From assembly GCA_932294295.1 (NCBI GenBank), contig OW028574.1, positions 55,021,797 through 55,085,796 of the forward strand: 64,000 bases of DNA. Reading direction: 5' to 3'. The notes under the pieces were generated by a model, which did not search any database, had not been told where the DNA came from, and was given only the letters and a program-made list of their open reading frames with translations. The translations under genes were made by a program, and so were the position numbers. Positions 1 to 13,500 of this stretch are shown here, piece by piece. This DNA comes from Alitta virens (Eukaryota > Annelida > Polychaeta > Phyllodocida > Nereididae). Each line of letters opens with the position of its first letter. The stretch's first letter is position 1.

Positions 1-2142
1 AATTTGTGGTAGCTGTACAGTTAGCTATCTAGTAAGCACCAATGTTTGGTAACAATTAATAGCCAAGGGATTGGGCTACCTAATGAATAGAGTACCATCT
101 TTGTACTACTATTCTATATACCCAGTGCCAAGATTTTTATGACATTTTCTTTGTAAAACAATACTAAGCCAAACTTATTTCTGGTAGCTGGATAATACTA
201 TAAATTTGTTCGGCTAAGTATCTTTTTTCAAATTTTTTTTAGAAAATGTCACATAAAGATATGTGAGCTGGATTCATCGGTCCCGGGCAGAGACATGGTG
301 GCAATGGTGACATTTTGAAGAACTTATCTATTTTTTTTTTTTTTTTAGACCAAATGGCGATCAATATGGCTCACTTTGGAAATTACCCATGTGATGAAAT
401 GGGTATTAGGAGTCAGCAGAAGCCAGGTAGTGGGTAACACTTTTTTCAATATTCCCTAGATGTTATTGAGATAGCTTCTATCCAAAAGTGCCACCTGGTA
501 GATATGTGAGAACTAGGTGTGGAATAGCGGACCTCTTTTGGCTAGTAGGCTAGAGAGTCTGAGTTTCTGAGAAGTGAGGCAGGGAGATAGTAATAGAGAG
601 AGAGTGTACAGCTTGTTATCCGCTAGAGGGACTCATAGGCTCCGCAACCCTAGCTTTTTAGGAGGATGTGGGCACATCACGTGAAGAAGCTGTCTCAATG
701 TGTTTTGGCTGGGACTATGCCATTCATTTATGAGACATGAGATTATGAACTATGATACTATGAGTATGGCTATCATGTCAGTCATCAACAAGAACAATGT
801 AAGTATTAAATATGAATAACTGACTTATGGATTATGGATTGTGAAGATGATGTTCTCCGTAAGAAGGACTTTTTTACATTTCAACAATTCACACAAGGGA
901 CTACATGCTTTCCTTGGTGATGTTCTTGGAGGGTCTATAGCAACTGTTTAGGTCAGCTCATTCCTTGAGAGTGCACGTTCCAGTACCTCTAGCCAAGCGA
1001 GTTTCAATGAGAAGAAGATATGACCTTTTGATAAGACAAGCAAGGTCATAGGAGACCAAACGTTATACCACGATAATATTTCAAGGATAAATAAAAAAAG
1101 CTAGATATTCAACATTTCACTTTAGGCCACGACAACACTTTTATCAGACTTATTGTGGCTCAAAACAACAAATTGCACCTAAGATTGTGGTTCTAGCTAA
1201 TATAGAACTCAATAAATGTCTAAAATTCCAATTCTGGTGGCCATTTTCTTAAAAAAATCTAAAAATATAATTTAGCAAGCAGCAGATTTTCACTATACAA
1301 CCATTACGTGCTGATTTCTACTCGACAACACACTATCGCTCTTTTGATGGCACCGAGCTTAGTCACTACATAGCAAGCATTATTTGTAAATATATAAATT
1401 GAAAAATAGTAGGTAAACGAGATATTTATTATACTATAGCTGTCATGTTTTGTTTTAATCAGTTGACATAATGTAATTAAAATGACAAAAAATCTAAGCT
1501 TGAAGTTCCAGGTGTACCATCAGAATTATGACTTGCAAAAAATACTTTTTAGTGGGGACTGCCTTTGGGTATTTTATGAATAATATATCTCATAATTTGT
1601 CCATAATTCTTATGGTTTTCCTGGCTGATAATAAACTAACATGCCAATCACATACTTCACATAATAAAATATTAAAACGTGAGTATTATTCTCAAACATG
1701 TATATAAAGATATACAGTTTATAGTAGCAACATAGCTGAACATATAAACACAGTATTGCTTAAGATGCAAAATGACATTTTAAGGTATGATTTCGTGAAT
1801 GTTTTAATTCCTAATGATGAGATATGTATTGTGACATTAAACACTTGCCCATCTGTATCCATACTGGGGATATATCCATAAACATCAAACATAAAACCAC
1901 ACATTAATACATGTACACTGTGCACATATCCTGGTACAAAAAGTTCAATGAAAATACTTCATCCAATCCATGTACACCACAGTCATATTGTTCTTATAGC
2001 TGCTCACATTACCATGCATACATTGTTCTTGATGTTTAAAACAACATTGACTCAGCATCAACCTATAAGATACAGTGGAACCCAATATTTAAGACTACTC
2101 TTGGCAGTGCTGTATTTGGGTGGGTGGGTGGATTAAGGCTTT

Positions 2143-2310
2143 GCATCCTGTATTTCTGCACCTGATGGGCTAATAGCTAATAATTAGGACAGGCAGGGAC
2201 CATGGCACTGAGATGATGGATGAAACAGCCATCCAACTTAGGGTCCATCAACTGGGAATTGGACCCAGTGGTTGGAAGCCAATGTGCTACCACTGAGCTG
2301 GGCCCCACTG
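2143..2310 (-). mobile_element. tRNA-derived SINE, family A, reverse copy
   Basis: This matches, reversed, the element at 21664-21848. Shared parts include the A-box-like region (cagtggtagcacattgg on the minus strand), the B-box region and the tail with CCTGCCTGTCCTAATTA. Assigned by mutual similarity and Pol III box order; the family name is unknown to me. Confidence 0.7.
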
Positions 2311-3119
2311 CTGTGCTGTTTTGGGGAATGTACAGCAGGAACCTCCACAAATAGAGAAGGGGTTCTAACTTTTCAGGGGCATAGCAAATCCGCACCCCCA
2401 ATTTGATTCTTGCCAGATTTAGGGGTAAGATGGGAGTGCTGTATCACAAGTCCTCCATACACCTATGGTCATATCTGGCGGAACACAAGGAAACGTCCAG
2501 TAAACTTAGTGTGCTTGCAATATTATTATAGGTCAGCCATGTATTGATGGCCTTTTGTTTATAGCCAATTGTTTGCCTGCTGAGACAGTTAGCAATGCAA
2601 TTTGCTTCTTTATCTCGAAATTGACTATAAAAAATCATGCAAGGTTAACTGCGTTGTCACAGGACAATGTCCAACCAAATTTGGCTTTACGTCTTTGAAT
2701 TTGGCAGTAATATCCAATATCTGCTGAAGATCCTGGGTTTAATACCTGGCTTGGGCACTCTTTATGAGCTTTGAAGTTATTCACATTAGACATTGAATTC
2801 ACATTGCCTTGTACTCTGTGTCTATGCTGGCGCTTGTAAAAGGCCCTATCTGTGGGTAAACATGTATATCTTAGACTAAACATGTGATACGGTGTGGACT
2901 CCAAGCTTATATGAATCATTACAACTGCCTCTTCCAGCTGGTCATAGCTTCAGACCAATGCAATCAAAACAATACAATACAATACTGGTTGTAAAGTCAA
3001 TGGTCCTAAAAGTGGGGTTCCACTATAAATTACATGTAAGGTGATTCTATGGTTCAGCAACTTATAAATATGTCTTAATGCAGCTTTAACAGTGAACAAT
3101 TATAATAAATGAAACAAGA

Positions 3120-3125
3120 TTTAAT
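3120..3125 (-). terminator. Candidate polyadenylation signal (ATTAAA)
   Basis: No AATAAA occurs on the minus strand in the first 700 bp after the receptor stop. The first variant hexamer is ATTAAA here, about 700 bp downstream. This would make 3827 to about 3100 the 3' UTR. Sequence match only. Confidence 0.2.
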
Positions 3126-3827
3126 ATTTGTAATATACCAAACATCACAACCAATATACATTATAATGTTTTCAATAATACATGAAAATGAACATACCCC
3201 AAATACTTCCAAAAAGGTACTGAAAACATTTCAAATTGTATTTTGGCTTATCACAACATGCAGGACGTCACTTTGGCGTTATAGGTGGCAGTTCTAACAA
3301 ACCACGTGGTGGTTTCGAATGTTCTATAAACTTGCTGCCAATCGGGTCAGCTTATTGATCATTTACAAAACTGTCACAATAAAAGTTATGTTTGAGAATC
3401 CGTTAGATGGCAGTGGCAGTCCCAACCACAACTCCACCTAGTGTCTCCATAATCTCAGATGAAAATCTCACAATAAGGATGTCAGTCAGGCGTTGGTAAC
3501 ATCCGTGGGCACAAAAATTGATGATGATGAACTTAAGACATGCTTAACGGTGGGATGAAGGATGATGCCCCATTAAACTTCAGAATTCTCAAGGAAATAT
3601 CCAATTCTTTTTCATCATGAGGATAAATGGATCCCAGAATACTGTAATAATTGGTGTATTTGAAACCTTATAGGCCTATGGTACAGGATGGAATAATCTT
3701 GTATTCAAAATTCGAGAATGTAATATTTGATCATTCAAACCAATTGCACTGCTAATCAGCAGGGCAATTACTGAATGTCAACATTTGACAAAGATTGGTA
3801 GAGTGCCATGCAGGAAGGGGTCAAATA

Positions 3828-4502
3828 CTAAATGCGACTTTGCTGGGACATCCACTCAACAGTGGTAGGCATGCGACGCGTAGTCATCTCCATAGACTGT
3901 TGATGATGCTGTACCTGGTGATGGAACTGGTTAGGATGTGGTGAAGATGAAGCAGATGAGGATGCTGACTGATGCAGATGATTGTGCGCACTCGGCTGAA
4001 GTCTGCGAGGTGTGGTAAAGGAGGGAGATGGAGGGCACGAGTCGGTGTCGAGGGCATGGTACTGCCTCGGAGGATGAGGACCATCAACGTAACCACGCAT
4101 GGAGTCTCTGTTTCGAACATCCCTCGACCTTCGATATAGCAAATCTCTCTCCATCATCTTATCATCTTCTACGTGGCTTCCACGGCTTGACTTGCGATGC
4201 AAAACTAGATGATAATCACTGCCCTCCGATTTCATCGTGGTGGACCCAGGAGGCGATTTACCAGCAACTCTCCTTCGCTTGGAGACACATCTCTTACAAC
4301 ACAAGTTCCGCCAAGCAGCACAGGCATCACGGCGAAGTAAGACATAAAAAAGGAAAACAAAGATTCCCAGCAGTGTATTGGCGCCAAAGAAGGCATACTC
4401 CCAAATATAAATGTCAAAGTAAAGGCCAGTCTCCCGCTCAGCAAAATATCCTAGTAACCAGCAGATGCCCATGATTGTCACAATTACGCATGTTCCCCGG
4501 AC
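3828..4502 (-). CDS. Last coding exon: TM6, TM7 and cytoplasmic tail
   Basis: 675 nt, residues 1347-1570 and TAG at 3830-3828. TM6 is [17 protein letters not shown] (the conserved W-x-x-G). TM7 is [18 protein letters not shown]; the usual N-x-L-Q-G motif reads N-T-L-L-G here. After [18 protein letters not shown] (possible palmitoylation cysteines) the 168-residue tail is basic, then Ser/His/Gln-rich and probably disordered. No clear PDZ ligand is seen in the final residues (QQSRI). The frame is open upstream to 4652, but the TM5 junction and the acceptor atttcag place the exon start at 4502. Confidence 0.94.
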   Translation of the reverse strand, partial: VRGTCVIVTIMGICWLLGYFAERETGLYFDIYIWEYAFFGANTLLGIFVFLFYVLLRRDACAAWRNLCCKRCVSKRRRVAGKSPPGSTTMKSEGSDYHLVLHRKSSRGSHVEDDKMMERDLLYRRSRDVRNRDSMRGYVDGPHPPRQYHALDTDSCPPSPSFTTPRRLQPSAHNHLHQSASSSASSSPHPNQFHHQVQHHQQSMEMTTRRMPTTVEWMSQQSRI

Positions 4503-7500
4503 CTGAAATTGAATATGAACATGCTTTATCTTACAGAAAATGGGCCATACATATACTATGCTATAGTAATTTCTCATCTGCAGCTGTTTTACATGTAAAT
4601 TTATTACATTCACATTTGTCTGCATGACTTCTGAAAAGAAGGCATTGGGCAACGTTACATATAGACCTCCTGCATAGGACCACCTGTTTCAATTCAAGTT
4701 AGACAAAGGTTCAACTTAGAAATTAATTATGTACAGAAGAAATAAGAAGTTGCATAAAAATGTAGGTAGGCCCTATTGATTAATCAAGTTAAGATTTATT
4801 GTACTATATACGATGAAACTAAACCATGATTCGATCTAGGAGCTCATCAAGGTATGTCTGGAATCTGTGGACCCATTCTCAACTATATAAGAGAATTATT
4901 TTACTCCCATTGCCCATGCGCTTACCTTGATTTGTGAAACTCCGATGACAAAACTCTTCATCTCATACTTTGGTTTGAGGGATGCTTTTATGACCAGGAT
5001 GAAAAGGATGAGGTTGATGAAGAGAATTAGGCAGCAGGGGGTCAGATATGTGCTGCAGTACAACCACTTGTTGCTCTGAGACATTAAGCACCTATAATAG
5101 CAAAAAACATTGATAGATAACTTTCTAAATATAATCATATTGTTTAAATGATATGGCATACGCATACATCATTGTTCGATGTATGTAGATTAAATGGGAA
5201 AAAAAGGCATTCGATGTCTTGTCATATGTTCATGATATTCAGAGTATTATTATCCACCACAGTTAATGGACAAATGGGAGGGAATTGTCTCACTTGGTTT
5301 TGTGTTCCATATGACAATTAATTCATGCATTTTACTGGAAGATGTTTGTACATTATGTCCACAAAGTCATAATATTTTCTTATGCTTCAAAGAAGTTTTA
5401 CTTAAACTCAAATGTTCATTTAATGCCACTGACTACTGGATGAAATAGAGATAATTTCAGAGATCTTACTCTTTCGCAACAACATTTTTCTATATATATG
5501 AAACATCAGCAGCACGAGTAATTTTTCATGAGATAAACCAGAAATCCATTAACTCATTCACCTTCTGGCATCTCCTCTATATAAATTGAGATTAATTCCA
5601 AGAGGTATGGCCACAGGGATCATTGGCAGACCTGAAAAATACAGATAAATGGCAGGACAACAATGAATTTTTGATGCAGAAATAATCTACAAAGCAACAT
5701 GTGCCTTTTTAACTCAATGCATAGTAAATGACAGACACATACCCCAGGCAAGAAGAATCCTCTTGAAGCAGAAACACCTGTCCTTGCCATGGTAATCTCT
5801 GCCCAGCATTTTGAAGACATGGTGAGCAGTGCATGATACCCACAGAAGGGTCGTCAGGGTAAGGTAGTGGGTGCACACCGCAACGACTAAGCAGGCCAGA
5901 TCATTGTCCACCTAGAGAAATATTCAAATAATATACACATACAGGGTTCAATCACAAGTCCATGGTGGCATGCCTGGACTAGCCAACATCAGACTGACAC
6001 TAAACCAACGTGGTCAATGCCAGGTCAACGTCGAGCTTATAATCAGGGTTATCAAACTTTGGTTCACGGTCTTCTTCTATCCCTAATAAAAATATGGTAA
6101 TATTTGACAATGTCTATTTCAGTTGGCATTAACATTAATAAGGTGATATTACTGGACATGTACTGACAGTTTTTTTAATATGGGTATGCTCACTTTTTTT
6201 GGATTCTGTAAAGCAAAATTGGCATGTAATATTTTGGGCATTATTCTAATAGCAAACAACACAATAATTCTACATTAGTGCACTGTTTAACAGTGCCTTT
6301 TCTATGTATTATGTCCCAGGTGGTTTCAAGGAGATAGCCATTACCATACATTAACTTTTCATGCTATGTCCTTAAATAATAACAGGTGCACATTAATGTA
6401 CCCACCTGGTCTCTGTTGAAGCCAATGAGTAAGCTGACATTCCACAATAACATGGACAAGGCTAACTGGACAACCACTTGGCCAAAACCTTCTCTGTTCA
6501 AGCTCCTGCAACGACAAAAAAGAACCATATGTGAGTTATTTTCTATTTGAAAAACTGAAGTGAATCACTTTTTTTAGTCTCTCCAATTGATATGATTTAC
6601 TTCTATAATCTCTCCAGATGAACACAACTATGTATTTGACGACCAACATTGAAATTAAATCTCAAATGTGTTAAAACGAATAGCACTTGCTGCCCGATAA
6701 GTTGATCTTGCAGAGACTTTTAGTGTCTTTAGCAAATGCAATTCCTGTTGAGTATTGTGTACCATGCTCTTTGTCTACCTCGTCAAAGTAGCTTACTGTG
6801 AGATTCGGGTCTATGTCAACTTCATTAACCCCTTGATGGAGCTAGATTATGTGGCTTGCTATATGCAGATAGTGTTCTTGCAGGTGGAATTAAATTTATT
6901 TTTACATAGTCTAGTCTACCTCGGATTTTGCATGACATACAAATTTGGTTTTGGTATAACAGCCACAAGTGTGCAAGATGGATTTACCTAAAAAGGGTGT
7001 AGGTCAATAACACAAAGAACAGGAAGAGAATTGAGATGCCCGTTCCCGAAAAAGATGTAAGGAAGGCCACAAATTGTCGCCCGGGGGACATGGCTGACCA
7101 TGAAGGGTCCTGAAGTAAAACATAATTATGGAGGTCATACATCATGAAACCTAACACTTAAATTGCATGTCATTAATAACCCACACAACATGACCTTCAA
7201 ATTAGCGAGATATTAAGTTACTTCAAAATGTCTCTCATTTCTTAATGGCTCATGGGAGTATTACAAAATATATTCATAAAATTGTTCCAGAAATAGGTAA
7301 ACAAATTAAGCTTATGTTTTTCCGCAATTCTGAGGCCTAATACACAAATGGTCTTCCTCTGCATAAAATTAATGATAATGGATGAAAAAAATATCCAACT
7401 TACTGTTACAGTAGCAAAATATGTCAGATGATTCGAACAGCATTTGATGAGATCTCCAGAGTGGGAAACTGTAAGCATTCCTTTTGATGACCATTTTCTC

Positions 7501-10500
7501 TCTGTCAAGAACAAAGATCATTTTCGAATTGCACTGACTCATTAGTTTTATGAAAACATCTCAAGTACAACCATTTTGTTTGGTCACAAATGAGCAAACA
7601 AATGACACAGTTAATCGGGTATGCATCTGCACTTACCAAATTTATCATAGTAGACACATCTCTTTGGTACAGTCTGGAAAAGAGAAGAAAGTTACCACTA
7701 TGCACTCTTTGACACTATTTTGTGACATCATATTGCACTCAATACCTTTCACATCATTAAGTCCAGCAAATGGTCTTATAATGACCTCATGAAAAAGAAC
7801 TTAGGAACCTGTCAGGTATGGTCAGTTGAGTCTAAAATCATGGTGTATAATGTAAGTAACTTGAACATGGTCATTGTTTGCACCATGAAATTGGTTTATT
7901 GTCAATACAAGTTGTCTCTCACCTCATCATTCTCCAATGTATAAACCACGCATTTCTTCAGATTTCTGACTTCTGTGCCAATACTGGCAGAAATGACGTC
8001 ACCAATATCAATGATATCTTCACTGATGAAGAGCTTCCCATTCCGGAAATAAGAGAAGTGAGCACGATCCACCGCATTGTGTTCCTTGAAGACTTCCGGC
8101 GGCAGGTGGATCTCTGCTTTAGCTCCAACCTGAAGAAGTTAAAGTGATTGTATCAATGAGCAGCAATTTAAATGTTGACAAACACATTGCTAGGATATGT
8201 TTGAAAATATAGAAAGATTAAAGAACACATCAATATTTTCATTACAGAAATATCAGTTGACCAAGTGCTAACGGAAGTAAATTGACAAAGCTTAGGGCTA
8301 AACGGCTTTGTGTCATTTAGTACATAAAAATATTGACATACAAATAATGCAGCACATTAGATAAGTCATTTTATGTCACACCACACATAATCTGTCACAG
8401 CTCAGTAGCATAGTATTATTAGTGTATCTTATTCTTCAGAGGTATATGGTATAATCATGCAATTATGACCACTTTTAGGACTCACTGAAGTGGTCTTCAT
8501 ATTGAGGTAGCATTAACTTGTTTTACATTAAAATCCCAGATAGGGCCAAATAGCAGAATTAGTCGTAATATCAAAGAGGTGTGAACACAGCTGCATTTTT
8601 GTTCGAGGATTCACCAACCTGTCTGTGGAGAGTTTCTGGCTTGTAGTCCACTCCGGCTGCTTTATCACTGCTTGAAACAAGAACCACATGGACCTCAACA
8701 TTTGGAGTGGAGAGCGTGTAGTTCTGCCGCTGCATTTGGACACCGCTTAGCAGCTCATCCAAGACAGACAGGATGCTGAAATTGGTCGGTGCAATCAAAT
8801 TCAACTTTGTGAACATGTATTAATTTACAAAATCATTTTTATGCATCTCATTCATGATGCTCACCGTTCCGATGCGTTGCTCTTCACCACCAAGTCTTCC
8901 GACAAGTTGAGAATTTGATCCACCACACGGATGACATCATTAGCCACCTGGAGATTAACATTAACATACACCTGTCAGACATGGTCCTGTGCCCAGTGCA
9001 AATCAGGCGATCAGTGAGTTTATTCATTTATGTCATTACAAAAGGGCTGCATTACATAGAATTAAATTTTTTAACCCTCGGCGAACAAAGTTTGAAGAGA
9101 GTTATTGTTATCATCAGTGTCCGTGCAACAGGCTGGTTGGTGGGTGGGTGTGTTGGACAGACAACATGTTGTAAAACACAGCCGAGACATGTTAAAGGCA
9201 CCACTATGCCATATAGAGTGTTACTGTATGAAATTTCATAAGGGTAAGAGCATTGGTGTTAAGACTTCAGCTCTGGAAATGAAAGTGTAAAGCTCGCCCT
9301 ACTGCCTGTCGGATGAACACTAAACAATCTTAATGATGCTGGTATGCTATGAAGGATTCGCTGAGGGTTTTGCTGCAGCGTAGCCTATGTTTCTCTTTCA
9401 TATGTTTGGTGGTTGCTTGAAACGTATTGTTGAATATCCTTTGCACCTACCTGTCGGTTGACCTGCGCCAACGGAAGTACAATTTCCAGTAAGCGTGCAG
9501 CTTCTGCCACCTGCTGGGGGGTGTTGAGTGCCCAAGAGCTGTTGGTGAATGGAGCCAGGGCTCTGAGGGCTTCCCCAGCCCTTTTGATGTACTGCAAAGA
9601 TCAAAAATGGCATGAGAGAGGTCTGAGGGCATGGAATATGTGATGCATTTAAGAAAGCAGCAGCTGGGCGGTCTAGTGGTAAGGCGGTGGCCTGGTCCTC
9701 TGAAGGACCCGGCTTCAATCCAAGGCCCGGGGACACTTCATGAGCAACATCCCAGCTGCATGTCGTTCGGATGAGATGTTAAATTGGCGGTCACTTGTAC
9801 TCAGTGTCTATGCTGAGACAAGTAAAAGATTCCATCCATGGGGTGAATGTGTAACATGGGTGGACGCCTCCTCTCTCTCCCCCATCAATCAACCCTCGAT
9901 AGAGGCAAGAACTTGCCTTAACAGGCTGCACTTAGCATATCTATCTATCAATCAATCTATCTCTATCTATCGATCTATCTAAGTAACCCACGAACTCTAT
10001 CAATATGCCCATTTTAAATGGTTTTTGGGTTTAAACTCATTTAACTGGTCATGACATTCAAATTTGGTTATTACAAGACGTAGAATAGTATACAATGAAA
10101 CTCAAATTAATGGCTTGGCTTGTAGAATTTAGTAAATTATTTTCATTAAAAACTGCTTGTCAAAAAAAGTTAGACAACTTCTGCTAAACGATTCTACCTG
10201 CCACTAAATGGAACTGTCTAACTATAAGCACATGCAGCAGCATTTGGCGCATAAGCTGAGAGTTATGCATATTTGTCATTTTTTGTTGAAAAGATGCATG
10301 TCTATTGTACATACCCATTTATGATATATTAAATTTCTTGAATAATTTACCAAGGTTAAAATTTTTTTCAGTGGTGATAAGTGTAAGCTGACTAAGACCT
10401 TGGGGCAGACAGAAGTGGCTGGCTTTAGCCAGTTATAGCTACAGCCAGGAATAGGTCGCAACAGCTGTCTAAAGTCTACCATATTTTATGAAAATAACTG

Positions 10501-13500
10501 TATATTAGATATCATGCTGTTCATCATCTCTGCTTGCTATGTTTAAATTTGATGGACTGAAGAAATTATTATCATTATTAAGTAAATTAATTTAAATTAA
10601 TGATGAAGGATTTATGGACTGGTACAATATTTTTCTGAGAGGTTTCTACTATGTACCTCAAAATCACTTGAATTTAAATTAATTTCTTTAAGTGTACTTT
10701 CGTCATAAATTCATGAACCTTAGAATTTTTCTTTTCCACACAAAAGTAGTGTATGATGTATGAGTTCTGCATGTTTACTACAACAGTTTGTGAATGATGA
10801 GGTCATTCTCCAAACTCACATATAACTATTATGGTTACTAACTACTTTACATTCCTGGCTAACAGTTCATTATCAGCAAGTCTGAATGGACCATTTGACA
10901 AAGTATGTTCCAAACCCCTGGCTGGTGAAGAGTCTCACGTCATAATACCGAGTTAGCTAAATTTCTCTTACAGTAGCACAAATGGCGGTGTCCGGTATTG
11001 TCCAGTAGACTGACCCATTCTTTCTCATCTTGCAGGATCTGGTGGCCACTTTCTCTGGGTTCCTGGGGCAGGGCAACTGGGCATCGTCTCCATGTTCCAA
11101 CTCTTCCCATTTGTAAGAACCACTTGCATCATAGTATGGCTCTTCTGGACACATTCCTTTGGAAAAGACAAAAATGACAGCTGCCTTAATCTTTATAATG
11201 CAACAATGTGTGGCATAATCAACAGCTTAAGCTGATCTGGCTACCCTTTTAAAATATATTTGAAAAAATAAATCATGTAAAACATAGGCCTCCACAAAGA
11301 CATTTGTGTCATTGAGTCGTGATAACAAGCTGATGTATAGATGTGTATTAATTCCGTTTACCTTTGAGAAATACACCACAAACGAAAACGAAAATAACTA
11401 GTTTCAAATATTTAAACTGTATAGCACTAAAATGCAGTCTGTCTGACTTCTTGTTGATAGAATTGGTATTATATAATATGACAGACCTTCATAGATCATT
11501 TGACTTGAAACAGTGATATCCTTCTATGATAATTTTCTTCATTTTATCATAAGTCTGCCATAAATTTGTGATTTTTCCACTTATATGAAAGAATCTGCGA
11601 GCACTAAAAACAATTGCACTGTAGTATGGCCTCTTTACTGTACAACTGGTATGACAAAACAATGGGAGCTGTATGAAAACCCCTGAGGGAGATGTCTGCA
11701 GCTGCCAACTTTGCTTCTCAAGTACTAAAAGAAATTGCATTGTAGTAGAGCCTCTTTACTGTACAGCTGGCATGACTTTTATAAATGGTCAGGGTGGCCA
11801 ATATACAACATATTCATGACACTGAAAGCAATGCATATGTAGACATGTCATTGACCTGCTCTTGTCCATAAGACGTCAAATTGGCTGCTAGGTTTCTTCG
11901 CTGTAAAAAGGTCAGCACTGCATGAACATAATGGGGAGTAGAGCAAAGAGCTTTTTAGGCAGGAAGTGACTTACTCTTGTTCTCACAATGGACGCCCACG
12001 TAGCCCAATGGGCAGTCACAGACGTAACTTCCTTGCGTATTTCTGCACGTCCCTCCATTGTCACACACATACGTCTCGCATTCATCTACGTCAAACTCAC
12101 ATCGTTCACCTGCATGAGAGACAGGATTGCTGGTTAGAAGTAATTGTATAGAGTAGTAGTAGAAGTAATTATAGTAACATTATTGACATACATCACAAAT
12201 TCATAATGATAATTGAAAACATCTCAAGCTCATTTCTGCAATCCTTTAAAAAAAATATTTGTTTGCCTTACACAATTTTCATGGTGGGAATGTCCATTAC
12301 TGCATATAATGAAATATCTAGAATATGAGAGTGCTCATTGCATACTATTAATATTCTTAACTAATTAGACGGAGAGAACTATAGATTGCTAAGCTTACCC
12401 AAGAAGCCAAGTTGACAGCGGCAGACATCTCCCTCAGGGGTTTTCACGCAGGTCCCATTGTTTTGACAGAAGTAGTCGAGGCAAGGAGTATGGAATTCAC
12501 ATCGCTCTCCAAAGAACCCGGCAATGCAGCGACATTCGTAGCGACCGCGGGCTGTCTTGATGCAGGAACCTCCATCCAAACATGGCGTAGAAGGTTCGCA
12601 TGCATTGAAAAATTCACAGCGGGTTCCTGCATAGCCCGGACCACATTCGCAGTAGGTGTCGCCCGCGGCATCTCGCAGACATTGTCCTCCATTCATACAA
12701 AACTTAGTGATCCCATCGCATGGTATGTCATACTGGCAGAGCTGCAGACAAAAAAAAACATAGGAAATGTATAACAGTATATTCCAAACCTTTTGTACAT
12801 ACATGTATAGCAATCTGTATTACCGCCTAATATGGAACAATATTTTAAGTAGGCTTGCTAGTTCTCTTAATGATAAAAGAAATACAAGAATACTAGTTGC
12901 AAATCATTACTCAAAAGGTCGACCCTAAAAATATCACTATTCCTACAGAATTCACAGTATTTCACATGCAAGAGGTCGTTGCACATTCCATGACATGCAT
13001 GGGTTCAGTGGTGGTTCATCGGACTTCATTTTATTCTCAAAGTGACATAAGGGAATTCCTCATTTTCACACAGTGGGCGAGCTTTCGGGCTATGCTTAGA
13101 ATACGAATTGTGATTGTGTGAAGTTTTGTACAAAACTTTTTTCATTGCAGATCGTATTTCGTGTCGCAAATCCTTCTTTTTTTCCTCCAGGGCCAAAGCA
13201 AGTCTCCAAGGGAACAGAAATTTTATGAGGAGAGGTGATTCACAGAGTTCTACACTTAGACAGTGTATGAAACCCATTTGTTGCCACAATTTACTGCAAA
13301 ACAATTTAAGTACGTCATGGGGCAATGCAGTATATTGGTGGTGAACTGGGATGTACAGACAGAGCTAGACAGAATGAGAGAGAGAGACAATGAAATTGAA
13401 GGACTTAAACTACAAAAATATGAAATATTCTGAAATATTAAACAAGGCCACAATTCAAATTTTAAAAACTTTTTTTGGTTGCCAATAAGACTTGAATGTT

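Larger units (their letters stand above)
1..3827. other. 3' UTR and downstream non-coding sequence
   Basis: AT-rich sequence with T homopolymers (for example near 331-346). No ORF here resembles a known domain. It contains a reversed SINE at 2143-2310. The part nearest 3827 is presumably receptor 3' UTR. I see no second gene. Confidence 0.6.
4503..8618. other. Short introns of the 7TM/GAIN half
   Basis: Introns 4503-4925, 5092-5561, 5632-5742, 5912-6405, 6506-6987, 7110-7403, 7502-7636, 7674-7922 and 8130-8618, between 111 and 494 bp long. They are AT-rich and unremarkable; I saw no repeats or extra coding exons. Short ORFs inside them are chance. Confidence 0.7.

Noticed and set aside
4028..4474. 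148-codon plus-strand ORF
   Set aside because: Antisense to the TM6/TM7/tail exon; no domain resemblance.
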